A stretch of DNA of 64,000 nt from JAGLOK01 sp963676355 (GCA_963676355.1 OY781093.1:3472001-3536000); one strand, 5' to 3'; counted from the stretch's first letter, positions 1 to 8,486 are shown. Numbers and translations are program-made. The notes: generated by a model not told the origin, from the letters alone.

Positions 1-135
1 ATTCAGTATGGCGGTTCTGTAAAGCCTGCAAACGTAAAAGAGCTAATGGCGATGGAAAATATCGATGGCGGTCTTGTTGGCGGCGCATCGCTTACAGCTG
101 ACAGCTTCTCTCAACTTGTTAACTTTGACAAGTAA
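1..135 (+). CDS. tpiA: Triosephosphate isomerase, C-terminal end (5' truncated by window edge)
   Basis: The first 44 codons of the window are open and end in TAA. They encode the last part of triosephosphate isomerase, which interconverts dihydroxyacetone phosphate and glyceraldehyde 3-phosphate in the cytoplasm. The phosphate-gripping loop YGGSVKP is at the very start, followed by the GGLVGGASL motif and the short final helix expected for this family. The rest of the gene lies left of the window. The phosphoglycerate mutase gene follows after 59 bases on the same strand with no visible terminator, so the two probably belong to a glycolytic operon. Confidence 0.95.
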   Translation: MQYGGSVKPANVKELMAMENIDGGLVGGASLTADSFSQLVNFDK

Positions 136-194
136 ATATTGCTTAATTTCTACTAAAATAGTATGATTAAGAAAAACAGAAATCAGGGATTTAA

Positions 195-1730
195 ATGAAA
201 AAAGATTTAACAGTACTAATAATAATGGACGGTTTCGGCGTGGCTGAACCCAGCGACACCAACGCTGTAACCGTTGCAAATACACCTATCTATGACAACT
301 TAATAGAAAAATATCCATTTACTACGATAAAATGCGCTGGAATGGATGTTGGCCTTCCCGACGGACAAATGGGAAACTCCGAGGTTGGTCACTTAAACCT
401 TGGCGCCGGTCGCATAATCTATCAACCTTTAACGCGCATAACAAAATCCATTGAAGACGGTGATTTCTTCACAAATCCTGCTTTGGTTAAAGCAATGGAC
501 AATGCAGTGGCAAATAAATCAGCCCTGCACCTTATGGGGCTTGTATCCGACGGCGGTGTTCACAGCCATACAGACCATGCACTTGCAACGGTCAAAATGG
601 CAAAAGACGCTGGCATTGAAAAGATTTACCTTCACTGCTTTATGGATGGACGCGATGTGCCTCCTAAAAGCGGCAAATGCTTTATCGAACAGCTTGATGA
701 CGACCTAAAAGAACTTGGCGCAGGCGAAATAGCTTCAGTTGCCGGCAGATTTTGGGCAATGGATCGAGACAACATTTGGGATCGTGTAGAGCTTGCTTAT
801 AATGCCATTACAAATGGCGAAGGTGTGACAGCACAAAGCGCATCACAAGCTATGCAGCAAAGCTATGACAAAGGCGAAACTGATGAGTTTGTAAAGCCCA
901 CTGTAATAACCAAAGATGGTGCACCAGTTGGAACGGTAAATGAAAACGACAGCGTTGTTTTCTTCAACTTCCGCCCTGACCGCGCACGTCAGCTTACAGC
1001 GTCTTATGTAAAGCCAGACTTTGATGGCTTTAAGCGTAAATATATTCCGCTGACTTTTGTCACTATGACGCCGTATGACGCGACATTTGAAAATGTCCAC
1101 GTGGCATATTCGCCCCTTACATATGAAAACACTCTCGGGCAATATTTTGCTGCAAACGGCATTCGCCAACTGCGCATAGCCGAAACGCAGAAATACGCTC
1201 ATGTGACCTATTTCTTTAACGGCGGCATTGAAACACCTAATCCACTCGAAGATCGTATCCTAATTGACTCGCCAAAAATCGCGACTTTCGACATGAAGCC
1301 CGCTATGAGCGCAGTCGAAGTAACCGATGCGGTGGTTAAGCAGATTGAAGATAAGAAATATGACGCGATAATAATAAACTTTGCCAACTGCGACATGGTC
1401 GGGCATACCGGAGTTATGGCAGCCGCTGTTGAAGCTGTTGAAACGGTTGACACCTGCGTAGGCCGCGTTGTTACAGCCGCTCAGGCTCAAGGCGGAAAGC
1501 TTCTTATCACCGCCGACCACGGCAACGCTGAAAAGATGTGGGACTATGAAGACAACGGTCCTTACACTGCGCATACAGTGAAGTCGCCCGTTCCGTTTAT
1601 CGTCGTTGACGACGATTATATTGGCAAGCCAATAAGAAACGACGGCCGATTGGCGGATGTTGCGCCGACTATGCTGAAGTTGATGGGTATGGAAAAGCCG
1701 GAAGAGATGACGGGGGAGAGTTTGGTTTAG
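195..1730 (+). CDS. gpmI: 2,3-bisphosphoglycerate-independent phosphoglycerate mutase
   Basis: This enzyme interconverts 3-phosphoglycerate and 2-phosphoglycerate in glycolysis using two manganese ions. The 511-residue length is normal for the family. The N-terminus carries the metal-binding MDGFG motif (residues 11-15), and GNSEVGH at 60-66 places the phosphoserine nucleophile at Ser62. The C-terminal ITADHGNAEKM stretch supplies further metal ligands, as in the alkaline phosphatase superfamily. The ATG at 195 has only a weak upstream purine stretch (CAGGGA) but matches the usual N-terminus. It follows tpiA closely, in line with a glycolytic gene cluster. Confidence 0.97.
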   Translation: MKKDLTVLIIMDGFGVAEPSDTNAVTVANTPIYDNLIEKYPFTTIKCAGMDVGLPDGQMGNSEVGHLNLGAGRIIYQPLTRITKSIEDGDFFTNPALVKAMDNAVANKSALHLMGLVSDGGVHSHTDHALATVKMAKDAGIEKIYLHCFMDGRDVPPKSGKCFIEQLDDDLKELGAGEIASVAGRFWAMDRDNIWDRVELAYNAITNGEGVTAQSASQAMQQSYDKGETDEFVKPTVITKDGAPVGTVNENDSVVFFNFRPDRARQLTASYVKPDFDGFKRKYIPLTFVTMTPYDATFENVHVAYSPLTYENTLGQYFAANGIRQLRIAETQKYAHVTYFFNGGIETPNPLEDRILIDSPKIATFDMKPAMSAVEVTDAVVKQIEDKKYDAIIINFANCDMVGHTGVMAAAVEAVETVDTCVGRVVTAAQAQGGKLLITADHGNAEKMWDYEDNGPYTAHTVKSPVPFIVVDDDYIGKPIRNDGRLADVAPTMLKLMGMEKPEEMTGESLV

Positions 1731-1747
1731 TACAAAGTAGCTACAAA

Positions 1748-2758
1748 CTAGTCTGCAACACTTAAATCACCCTCTAGAAAGACTGGTATACTATAGCATA
1801 GTTCATTAATATTGGTTGCTTCCGTAAATACATGAAAATTATTCATGTAGCTAATTATTAATAAATTTAAGTCAAGAAGCATTTGATTTGTTTCCCAATC
1901 AGGAAATGTTTCAAATGCTTCATTTAATATCTTTCCAACTTTAATAAAGTATTCTTTTACTCTTGTATCTTTAATGCAAATCAGACCATTAAGTATATTC
2001 TTGCTCCTATCTTCTTCTATATATCTAAATCCGTACCCATGAAAATATGCACAATACTTAAATACTATTTCTATCGATTTATTAAAATCAACAACAAACT
2101 CATCAAGGGATAATTTATTCTTATTATATTTCTTTCTATTTGAAATAATTCTTTTTTCAATATCAATACAAGACTTTAGTGTATCTAAGTCCCCTAATAT
2201 ATAGTTGCTTTTTGCAGATAACCTACAAGCATAATATTCCTGCCAAACTTTAATAGAAATATTAGATACTAATTCTTGTACAATATCATCAGCAGCATCT
2301 AATAAATCATGTATCTCGTTTCCTCCTTTGTTCATTTCATCTATATGAGCAAGTTCATGATGCAACAAGCATATCGCGAGTTTCTCTAAATCATGATAAG
2401 TTAAGCAATCTCCTTCAAAGCTATCAAAGCAATTCTCAATATAATTATAATCATATGCAAATATAATAACTAGATTTAAATCAATAATAATATAATGATG
2501 CTTCTCACCATACTCAATGATTGTTTCAATTATAGCACCACCTTTAGCATAATCTTCATTTGTTATTCCATGTCCTGATATATTATAATCTTGTTCAAAT
2601 TTTTTCACTACATCACTATAGTTTTCTGAAATAATTATTCCATCAAAATTTAATAAATTCATTGATTTGCTTAGTCTTTTTATAAGTGTATCAATTTCAA
2701 TTGAAAGTTTTTCCTTATTTTTCTCATCTAAATTATTTGAGTTAATAATAATTTTCAT
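1748..2758 (-). CDS. Putative zincin-type metallopeptidase of unknown function
   Basis: I do not recognise this 336-residue protein as a named family. It has one clear functional hint, an HELAH sequence at residues 134-138 inside a predicted helix (the HExxH zinc site of gluzincin-type metallopeptidases). About 25 residues further on, a helix around QELVSN (161-166) could supply a third ligand (Glu162), an arrangement that resembles ImmA/IrrE-like proteases. There is no signal peptide or obvious membrane segment. The gene is visibly richer in A+T than gpmI and uses many AAT, ATA and TTA codons, which suggests recent acquisition. A GGAGTAAG ribosome site precedes the ATG. It converges on gpmI with 17 bases between stops. 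Confidence 0.75.
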   Translation of the reverse strand: MKIIINSNNLDEKNKEKLSIEIDTLIKRLSKSMNLLNFDGIIISENYSDVVKKFEQDYNISGHGITNEDYAKGGAIIETIIEYGEKHHYIIIDLNLVIIFAYDYNYIENCFDSFEGDCLTYHDLEKLAICLLHHELAHIDEMNKGGNEIHDLLDAADDIVQELVSNISIKVWQEYYACRLSAKSNYILGDLDTLKSCIDIEKRIISNRKKYNKNKLSLDEFVVDFNKSIEIVFKYCAYFHGYGFRYIEEDRSKNILNGLICIKDTRVKEYFIKVGKILNEAFETFPDWETNQMLLDLNLLIISYMNNFHVFTEATNINELCYSIPVFLEGDLSVAD

Positions 2759-2904
2759 TTCTTACTCCGACAGTTTAGTTATTAAATAGTATACCACTTC
2801 CTTACATATTAAGAAATCCATATGCTTTCAGTCCGCTGTTTTTATCCAACCCCTCTGTAAAATTCGTACTGATGTTTCTTTCACGGCTAACGAGCGAGGG
2901 CAAA

Positions 2905-2938
2905 TTTATAAGATTTTGGCTTTATAAAATCTTATAAA
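2905..2938. repeat. Perfect 13-bp inverted repeat in an otherwise gene-free 306-bp gap
   Basis: The arms TTTATAAGATTTT and AAAATCTTATAAA are exactly complementary and flank an 8-base loop. A flanking GGC/GCC pair extends the stem with a small bulge. There is no T-tract typical of an intrinsic terminator on either side. The rest of the 2759-3065 gap holds the promoter of the AT-rich gene to the left and the leader of the GNAT gene to the right, and no convincing ORF. Confidence 0.7.
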
Positions 2939-3065
2939 TAGCCAACTGCGAACGACGGCGTTCGGGGTGGTCAATTAACAAAATCAATATCCCCCTAACC
3001 AACTTCTAATAAAATATCCTCGCCAAATATGATAAACTAAATTAAACACAATCAGAGGAAGTAAC

Positions 3066-3509
3066 ATGAGAATAGAACTCATAACAAAAAACAAAAGAGA
3101 CTACATGGACTTGCTGCTCCTTGCCGATGAACAGGAAAACATGATAGACAAATATCTGGACAGAGGCGATATGTTTGCTCTTTTTGATGAGGAGCTTAAA
3201 AGCATCTGCGTGGTAACTCACGAAGATGCCAGAATATACGAACTAAAAAATATCGCAACATATGAAAAATACCATGGGCAAGGCTGCGGCAGCAAACTGA
3301 TAGCCTATCTGTTTGAGTACTATAAAGATAAATGCAAAACTATGTATGTCGGCACAGGCGATGTTCCGCGAGCACTGCGCTTTTATAAGAGATGCGGATT
3401 TGAGCTATCCCACACAAAGAAAAACTTTTTTACCGATAACTACGATGAACCTATCTATGATAACGGCATCTTGCTAACCGATATGGTGTATCTTAAGAAG
3501 GAATTTTAA
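3066..3509 (+). CDS. GNAT family N-acetyltransferase
   Basis: A 147-residue protein with the acetyl-CoA binding core of GNAT enzymes. Motif A reads YEKYHGQGCGSKLIAYL around residues 67-83, and RFYKRCGFELSHT near residue 105 is the usual C-terminal beta-alpha-beta element. The substrate cannot be told from sequence. The ATG is preceded by an AGAGGAAG ribosome site. Its stop overlaps the stop of the convergent VOC gene by four bases, so the two mRNAs share antisense 3' ends. Confidence 0.88.
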   Translation: MRIELITKNKRDYMDLLLLADEQENMIDKYLDRGDMFALFDEELKSICVVTHEDARIYELKNIATYEKYHGQGCGSKLIAYLFEYYKDKCKTMYVGTGDVPRALRFYKRCGFELSHTKKNFFTDNYDEPIYDNGILLTDMVYLKKEF

Positions 3510-3877
3510 GATAACCTCTGTGCAAAGGTAATTATATTCCCATCCATATCCCGAAACTGCATCGCCCTGCTCCCCCAAGGATGGGTAGTCGGCAAAGCCA
3601 CAAACTCAACGTCCATTGCTTTAATCCGCTCATATTCCGCATCCACATCATCCACCATGAACTGGAGAGTAATGTTTCCCGAACCCCAATAGCGGGAAAA
3701 ATCAAACCCCATATCGGTTTCAGCTGCCTTTTTCGAATATATGACAAGACCCGCTCCGTCAGTTTCGACAACGGAATGGATATCGCTGTCTTCTGCCTTA
3801 GTCTGCAAAACTTCCGCATAAAACGCAGCAAGTTTTTTCACATCCTCAGTTATAATGCTTATTCCGGTGAATTTCAT
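3506..3877 (-). CDS. VOC family protein (glyoxalase/bleomycin-resistance/dioxygenase fold)
   Basis: A 123-residue single-domain protein of the vicinal oxygen chelate superfamily. It starts with FTGISIITEDVKKLAAFYAEVLQ and ends with HPWGSRAMQFRDMDGN, the typical first and last beta-alpha-beta-beta-beta modules. Such proteins act as dimers in metal-dependent isomerisation, ring-opening or drug-binding reactions, and the substrate here is unknown. The ATG follows a GAGGGC ribosome site. It lies downstream of the pepF terminator and is probably a separate transcript. Confidence 0.86.
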   Translation of the reverse strand: MKFTGISIITEDVKKLAAFYAEVLQTKAEDSDIHSVVETDGAGLVIYSKKAAETDMGFDFSRYWGSGNITLQFMVDDVDAEYERIKAMDVEFVALPTTHPWGSRAMQFRDMDGNIITFAQRLS

Positions 3878-3919
3878 AATGCCCTCTGTTTTTTATTTAA
3901 TTTTATCACTAATGTAAAT

Positions 3920-3950
3920 ATAAAAAAAGCAGAGCCGAAGCCCTGCTTTT
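3920..3950 (-). terminator. Intrinsic terminator of pepF
   Basis: Read on the minus strand, AAAAGCAG and CTGCTTTT form the stem around a GC-rich loop, followed by a run of Ts. It lies 13 bases beyond the pepF stop codon. Confidence 0.85.
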
Positions 3951-3962
3951 AATCATATCATT

Positions 3963-5756
3963 TTATTTTAACTTCTTTTCCACAAGCTCGCAGAATTCGT
4001 CAATATCTCCCTTAATCTCAGTGAGCGACTGCACCCAGAAAGCCTTGTCCCGTACATCCACTTCCATAAGGCTTGCAACATCTGCAATTGTGTTTGAGCC
4101 GGTTGCGCGAAGCATCGCTTTATATTCTTCCACAAAACCGTCAGGTTTCTTTTTATACTGAGCAAAAACACCCTTTCCAAAAAGCAATCCAAATGCATAA
4201 GGGAAGTTATAAAAAGCCATGTTAGGCGAATAATAATGCGTCTTGCACGCCCACATGTAAGGATGCATAAAGTTTTCATCCAAAGCATCGCCATATGCCG
4301 CTTTTTGTGCGCGAATCATAGCGTCTTTTAGCTCGTTTATATTCATACCATGATCTTTTCTTGTTTCCACAACTTCAGATTCAAATAAAAACCGAGAGTA
4401 GATATCCACTATAACCTGAGTTGCTTCCATAAGTTCGGATTCCAATAAAGTAAAGCGTTCCTCATCAGTTGCATTTTCTTTTGCAATGTCTGCAACCATG
4501 CTTTCGTTAAATATAGAAGCTGTTTCTGCCAAAGGCATGGGATAGGATGTGTTAAGCAATGACTCATCGCGCAAACAGTGTCCGTGCCATGCGTGACCAA
4601 GCTCATGAGCCAGTGTCGACACCTGTGAAAAGCTGCCGTCAAAATTTGCAAGCACACGACTTTGTTTTATAGGAACTAGGTTGGCGCAGAAAGCACCGCC
4701 ACCCTTGCCAGCACGGGACTCAGCGTCAATCCAGTTGTTTTTAAATGCATTGTCTATGAATTCACTCATCTCCGGTGAGAAACCTTTGAACGTTTCTACA
4801 AGAAAATCATGAGCTTCATCATATGTAAACTGCTTTGATTCTCCGCTTCCAACCGGTGCAAATAAATCATAAAAAGGAAGTGACTCCTTGTGGCCTAAGA
4901 GCTTAGCTTTCGCCTTAAGATAACGCCTAAACTCAGGAAGGAAGTCTTCCATCGCCGATATCATCGCATCCAGCGTCTGCTTATCCATGCGAGAATTTTC
5001 AAGTGTCTTGTGCAAAAGAGATTCATATCCGCGAAGCTCGCAAATAGTGTTTCCCTCACCTTTTATCGCATTCATAGCATGAGAAAGTGGCATTTCAATC
5101 TTTTTATAGGAAGCAAGCTCTGCTTCATATGCCTTCTTGCGAACTTCTGCATCAGGGCTGTATGCCATATTGCGAACCATAGGAAGAGGCAAGCTTTTCA
5201 CTTCACCGTCCTGCTCGATTTCAACTTCCATCGTGCCATCCAGCATATCGCGCATATTTCTCCACGCATTTCCGCCAGTGACTGAAAGCTTTGAAATCAC
5301 AACTTCTGCCTCACCGCCTATAAGGTGCGAAGCTTCCTGTTTGTTTTCATTCAATATAAACTTATGTTCAGCTAAAAGCGGTGACTTTTCGATAATATCA
5401 TCCAAGTCTTCCACATCGCCCACAAATCGAGTTATCTTCTTAGCCAGTTCATCCATTGTTGCATCCACTTTTTCCAGCCTGAACATCATCTCGAGCGCCT
5501 GCTCGTTTGTTGCGTCAGTTGCAAGCGTGAGCTGCGTGAATGCAGAAAGTTTTGTCATAAGATCATATAAATTTTGCATAACCCCGATAACATGCTCAAG
5601 TTTTTCTTTCGCATCCTCAGTGTCTGCTAAATTATTATCCGCCCAAGTATTTTCCACAAATATCAGTTTTTCAAGTTTCTCTTTATCTGTTTTAAACTCA
5701 TCCGAGTCAAAAGATTTATACAGTGGGGATAAATCCCATCTCATATTTAGTGCCAT
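3963..5756 (-). CDS. pepF: Oligoendopeptidase F (M3 family metallopeptidase)
   Basis: Cytoplasmic zinc endopeptidase that cuts medium-sized peptides, typically 7-17 residues. The 597-residue length fits the family. The zinc site HELGHAWHG lies at residues 384-392 and the third ligand, Glu411, sits in the following ETASIFNE helix, exactly as in M3B peptidases. The N-terminal half is a helical domain of the oligoendopeptidase type. An AAGGAG ribosome site stands before the ATG at 5756. There is no signal peptide. The gene seems monocistronic, with its own terminator downstream. Confidence 0.95.
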   Translation of the reverse strand: MALNMRWDLSPLYKSFDSDEFKTDKEKLEKLIFVENTWADNNLADTEDAKEKLEHVIGVMQNLYDLMTKLSAFTQLTLATDATNEQALEMMFRLEKVDATMDELAKKITRFVGDVEDLDDIIEKSPLLAEHKFILNENKQEASHLIGGEAEVVISKLSVTGGNAWRNMRDMLDGTMEVEIEQDGEVKSLPLPMVRNMAYSPDAEVRKKAYEAELASYKKIEMPLSHAMNAIKGEGNTICELRGYESLLHKTLENSRMDKQTLDAMISAMEDFLPEFRRYLKAKAKLLGHKESLPFYDLFAPVGSGESKQFTYDEAHDFLVETFKGFSPEMSEFIDNAFKNNWIDAESRAGKGGGAFCANLVPIKQSRVLANFDGSFSQVSTLAHELGHAWHGHCLRDESLLNTSYPMPLAETASIFNESMVADIAKENATDEERFTLLESELMEATQVIVDIYSRFLFESEVVETRKDHGMNINELKDAMIRAQKAAYGDALDENFMHPYMWACKTHYYSPNMAFYNFPYAFGLLFGKGVFAQYKKKPDGFVEEYKAMLRATGSNTIADVASLMEVDVRDKAFWVQSLTEIKGDIDEFCELVEKKLK

Positions 5757-5853
5757 AATAGCGCTCCTTATATTTATTATTTTTATGTTTCTATATTACA
5801 ACCTAAAAAAAGTGCTGTCAAAATGAATTAGCATAACCACAATAAGCTTCTAT

Positions 5854-6636
5854 TTATATTTTCTTAGCCTTCTTTTTTATTGCGTTATATATCTTATCAT
5901 ATGACGGCGGAGGTCCTGTCGGCACTTCTTTGTCATCAATAAACAGCGCGTCCATTATACCCCATTCTTCAAACACTTCATTGTCCGTTGTGTCATATTC
6001 TTTAAATGTGACATGCTCACCAAATTGAGCACTCGCTCTCTTTGCTCTTTCAAACGAAAGATTTGACGCAGGACACCAACCATTCTTAAATGCATGTACA
6101 ATCACCTGTCCTTTCCTCTTCTGCGGTTTTTTCTTGGGTTTTATCATCTTTGGTTCCGCCGCACCTTCTTTGAAAGGCTTCCACAAAAGTGCCTGTATGC
6201 CTATTTTGTCCACTACCTTGTATCCGTGCTTTTTAAACCATGAAGCTCGCATAAAGACCGGTATCATCATACCCCAAGCAGCAAGTCCGTTTGCACCGAG
6301 CGCTTTTATGTCTTCTTCAGCTGCGGCAAGCAACGCCTGACCCATCCCCTGATGCCTAAAATTTCCTCTGCCTTGTTTATATCCATGCACCCATATACAA
6401 AGGATGATATAGGCATTTTCTCCCCTTGCAAAGGAATATTCCATCGGCACATATTGTATCATACCTCCGACATCACCTTTATCGTCTTCTGCAAGTTTTA
6501 CTCTCAAGCCCTTGTCCTTCATTTTTTCATACCATTCACACTTATGGCAGCCGGCTTCTTGCATTTCATCCGACCAGTCTTCCAAGCATACGCAATAAAG
6601 TCCTTTATCCTCCGGAGTTAAGTCCCTCGCCTTCAT
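5854..6636 (-). CDS. GNAT acetyltransferase with C-terminal YoaP-like domain
   Basis: A 260-residue fusion. The N-terminal 150 residues look like a GNAT acetyltransferase (FRHQGMGQALLAAAEED is the acetyl-CoA loop, preceded by a conserved CIWVHGYKQGRGN stretch). A basic linker of Lys and Pro follows. The last 85 residues (VIVHAFKNGWCPASNLSFERAK onward) match the thioredoxin-fold YoaP-type tail, with a single Cys in GWCPAS. The role is unknown; related proteins are annotated only as N-acetyltransferases. An AAAGGAG ribosome site precedes the ATG. Confidence 0.85.
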   Translation of the reverse strand: MKARDLTPEDKGLYCVCLEDWSDEMQEAGCHKCEWYEKMKDKGLRVKLAEDDKGDVGGMIQYVPMEYSFARGENAYIILCIWVHGYKQGRGNFRHQGMGQALLAAAEEDIKALGANGLAAWGMMIPVFMRASWFKKHGYKVVDKIGIQALLWKPFKEGAAEPKMIKPKKKPQKRKGQVIVHAFKNGWCPASNLSFERAKRASAQFGEHVTFKEYDTTDNEVFEEWGIMDALFIDDKEVPTGPPPSYDKIYNAIKKKAKKI

Positions 6637-6653
6637 AAAATACTCCTTTCAAA

Positions 6654-6678
6654 CAAAAAAAGGCAAAGCATTTTGCCT
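6654..6678 (-). terminator. Intrinsic terminator of the NYN-domain gene
   Basis: On the minus strand AGGCAAA-ATGC-TTTGCCT is followed by seven Ts. It sits between the NYN gene stop at 6698 and the start of the next gene. Confidence 0.88.
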
Positions 6679-6697
6679 TACCTTTTTGTTTTAAGTT

Positions 6698-7693
6698 TTA
6701 TATGATCCTTAGCAACATAGAATGTGTCTCATCAAACTCTACACGGACAAGCTTGTCTTTTTCCAACGCTTTCATCATGTCAGAAAACCTCTTGAATCCA
6801 AGATCTTTTTCATCAAATCCCGGATAGTCGCCCTGAAGCGATGCCTTTATGATTGATGGATTGACGCGATCAAACCCGTCTTCTTTAAACTCAACCAACT
6901 TTTCTTTTACAATCTCTTGCCAATTTTCCTTTGTAACCTTTGATTTTGGAGAACTAGCTTTTGAAGAAAGTTTTACAGTAACAGCATTGCTGTCATCGTT
7001 GACTTCAAAGGACTTATATTTCTTTTGCATCATGGCAATCAGTTTGCCAAATGACGTATGTCCATAGTTTTTCTCATTAAAGTCAGGTTTTAATCGACTA
7101 AGCGTCTTTTTAAGCTCGCTGGCATACATCTCGCCGTCGTTTTCGCTCAATATTCTTTGAAGAAGTTCATTAAGCGATGACTGATCATCACTGCTCGAGT
7201 TATCCGAGCGCTTTTTGCCTTTTGGTCTTGAGCGTGCCGCATCAACTGCCACTGACTCCAAGAATACAAACTCATTACACGCGTTTATAAAAACCTTGCT
7301 TGCGACTTCCGAGCGCGAAATGCCGAGCACGAATTTGCCCATTGATTTAAGTTTTCCCACAAGTGGGGTATAGTCCGAATCGCCGCTAACTATGCAGAAA
7401 CAGTCAATTCGCTCATTTTGAAACGCTACTTCAAGCGCATCAATTACAAGCTGAATATCGAGATTATTTTTCTGATTGTACCCCCATCTTAGTGACGGCA
7501 CCACTGTGAATGTATTGCTTAGCAAAAGTTCTTTTAATCCTGAGTAATGATCATTATAACCATATACTATGCCAAGCAGTATATCTCCACGGATTTTCAC
7601 CTTCTCTATTACATCTTTGAGTGTTTCCACTTTACCACCGCAGTTTTCAAGATCTACAAACAACGCGTAGTTTTGTCTTTCCTTATTTTCCAT
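6698..7693 (-). CDS. NYN-domain (PIN-like) putative RNase with two LOTUS/OST-HTH domains
   Basis: A 331-residue protein in three parts. Residues 8-150 form a NYN domain, a PIN-like nuclease fold with the acidic residues expected at its active site (ALFVDLENCGG at 10-20, NNLDIQLVIDAL at 76-87, SGDSDYTPL at 103-111). Residues about 172-242 and 255-325 are two OST-HTH/LOTUS modules, linked by Ser/Lys-rich linkers; these bind RNA in proteins where they have been studied. The combination suggests an RNA-targeted ribonuclease acting in the cytoplasm, but the substrate is not known. A strong AAAGGAGGTG ribosome site precedes the ATG, and the gene has its own terminator. The gap from 7694 to 8009 holds only its promoter region and the next terminator. 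Confidence 0.9.
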   Translation of the reverse strand: MENKERQNYALFVDLENCGGKVETLKDVIEKVKIRGDILLGIVYGYNDHYSGLKELLLSNTFTVVPSLRWGYNQKNNLDIQLVIDALEVAFQNERIDCFCIVSGDSDYTPLVGKLKSMGKFVLGISRSEVASKVFINACNEFVFLESVAVDAARSRPKGKKRSDNSSSDDQSSLNELLQRILSENDGEMYASELKKTLSRLKPDFNEKNYGHTSFGKLIAMMQKKYKSFEVNDDSNAVTVKLSSKASSPKSKVTKENWQEIVKEKLVEFKEDGFDRVNPSIIKASLQGDYPGFDEKDLGFKRFSDMMKALEKDKLVRVEFDETHSMLLRII

Positions 7694-7912
7694 TTTTTCA
7701 CCTCCTTTTTCATAATTTTAACTATTTGATGATAACATTATAAAGCTGTTTTAGCAATCTAAATCCTACTATTTTGATATGATACCTTTTTTATTTGTTT
7801 GAAAATTGTATTTTGTACTTTAAATAAGTTTAAAAAATCTGGCAATACAATTCTAAAAATTACTTTGCTGCTTTTTACAGAGAAAGTAGTACATCTTAAT
7901 TTTAATCTATTG

Positions 7913-7943
7913 ATAAAAGCCAAGCATTTCTGCTTGGCTTTTT
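7913..7943. terminator. Strong hairpin terminator downstream of cdd
   Basis: A perfect stem AAAAGCCAAGCA / TGCTTGGCTTTT with a TTTC loop has T-tracts on both strands. It would end cdd transcription on the minus strand and any plus-strand readthrough. The same stem sequence recurs, slightly degraded, after pyrG. Confidence 0.85.
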
Positions 7944-8009
7944 ATTAATCTTTTATTTGCATTAAAAAATAGGTGAAAAATAGCTTAACTGATTCTGCAT
8001 ATTATATCA

Positions 8010-8420
8010 TCAACATTCAATAGATTGCCATGCTAAAGGTAAAAGATCAATGATATTAACTTTAGTTTTTTCACCATTCTCATCGTTTAAGATAACCATT
8101 ACATCAGAACAATATTCAAGAAGCATTTGGCGGCAGTTACCACAAGGTGGCAGAAGATAGTTTGGTGCTTTATCATGAACAGAAACTATTGTCTCAAAAT
8201 CTCTTTCTCCAGCTGAAATGGCAGTTCCTATAGCAATATACTCTGCACAGGAACCGTGTATTCCATCACAGTTTACACCAACATAAATCTTCCCATTTTT
8301 GCATCTGACTGCTGCTCCAACTGTATGATTATACACACCATCATCAAAGTTATTTTTCAAAACTTCTATGGCTCTTTCAATTAATATTTCATCATCTTTA
8401 GTAATACTATATTTTCTCAT
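8010..8420 (-). CDS. cdd: Cytidine deaminase
   Basis: Deaminates cytidine or deoxycytidine to the uridine form in pyrimidine salvage. The protein shows the zinc-site pair of this superfamily: a CAE motif (Cys ligand and catalytic Glu) near residue 58 and PCGNCRQ near residue 95. At about 136 residues it has the small homotetrameric size. I place the start at the second in-frame ATG (8420), because the GGAAG ribosome site lies over the first one at 8435. Blasticidin-deaminase-like specificity cannot be excluded. It sits next to CTP synthase, so cytidine nucleotide balance is a shared theme, but a terminator separates the two genes. Confidence 0.88.
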   Translation of the reverse strand: MRKYSITKDDEILIERAIEVLKNNFDDGVYNHTVGAAVRCKNGKIYVGVNCDGIHGSCAEYIAIGTAISAGERDFETIVSVHDKAPNYLLPPCGNCRQMLLEYCSDVMVILNDENGEKTKVNIIDLLPLAWQSIEC

Positions 8421-8456
8421 AATTTTAACTTCCATTGATTATATCGCACATTTTAG

Positions 8457-8486
8457 TCAAAAAAGCCAAGCATTTCTGCACGGCTT
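8457..8486 (-). terminator. Terminator of pyrG
   Basis: On the minus strand AGCCGTGCA-GAAA-TGCTTGGCT forms a stem with one mismatch and one wobble and then runs into six Ts, immediately after the pyrG stop. Confidence 0.8.

Noticed and set aside
843..1574. Several minus-strand open frames inside gpmI
   Set aside because: They are antisense shadows of a strongly supported gene, without ribosome sites or domain matches.
1748..2758. Toxin-antitoxin interpretation of the HExxH protein
   Set aside because: ImmA-like proteases usually pair with an XRE antitoxin or repressor, and no such gene is adjacent on either strand.
3581..3952. A 123-codon plus-strand open frame opposite the VOC gene
   Set aside because: The VOC domain is clear on the minus strand, and the plus-strand protein has no recognisable pattern and runs into the pepF terminator.
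5137..5826. A 229-codon plus-strand frame opposite the start of pepF
   Set aside because: Serine-rich translation typical of reading an antisense strand; pepF coding is certain.
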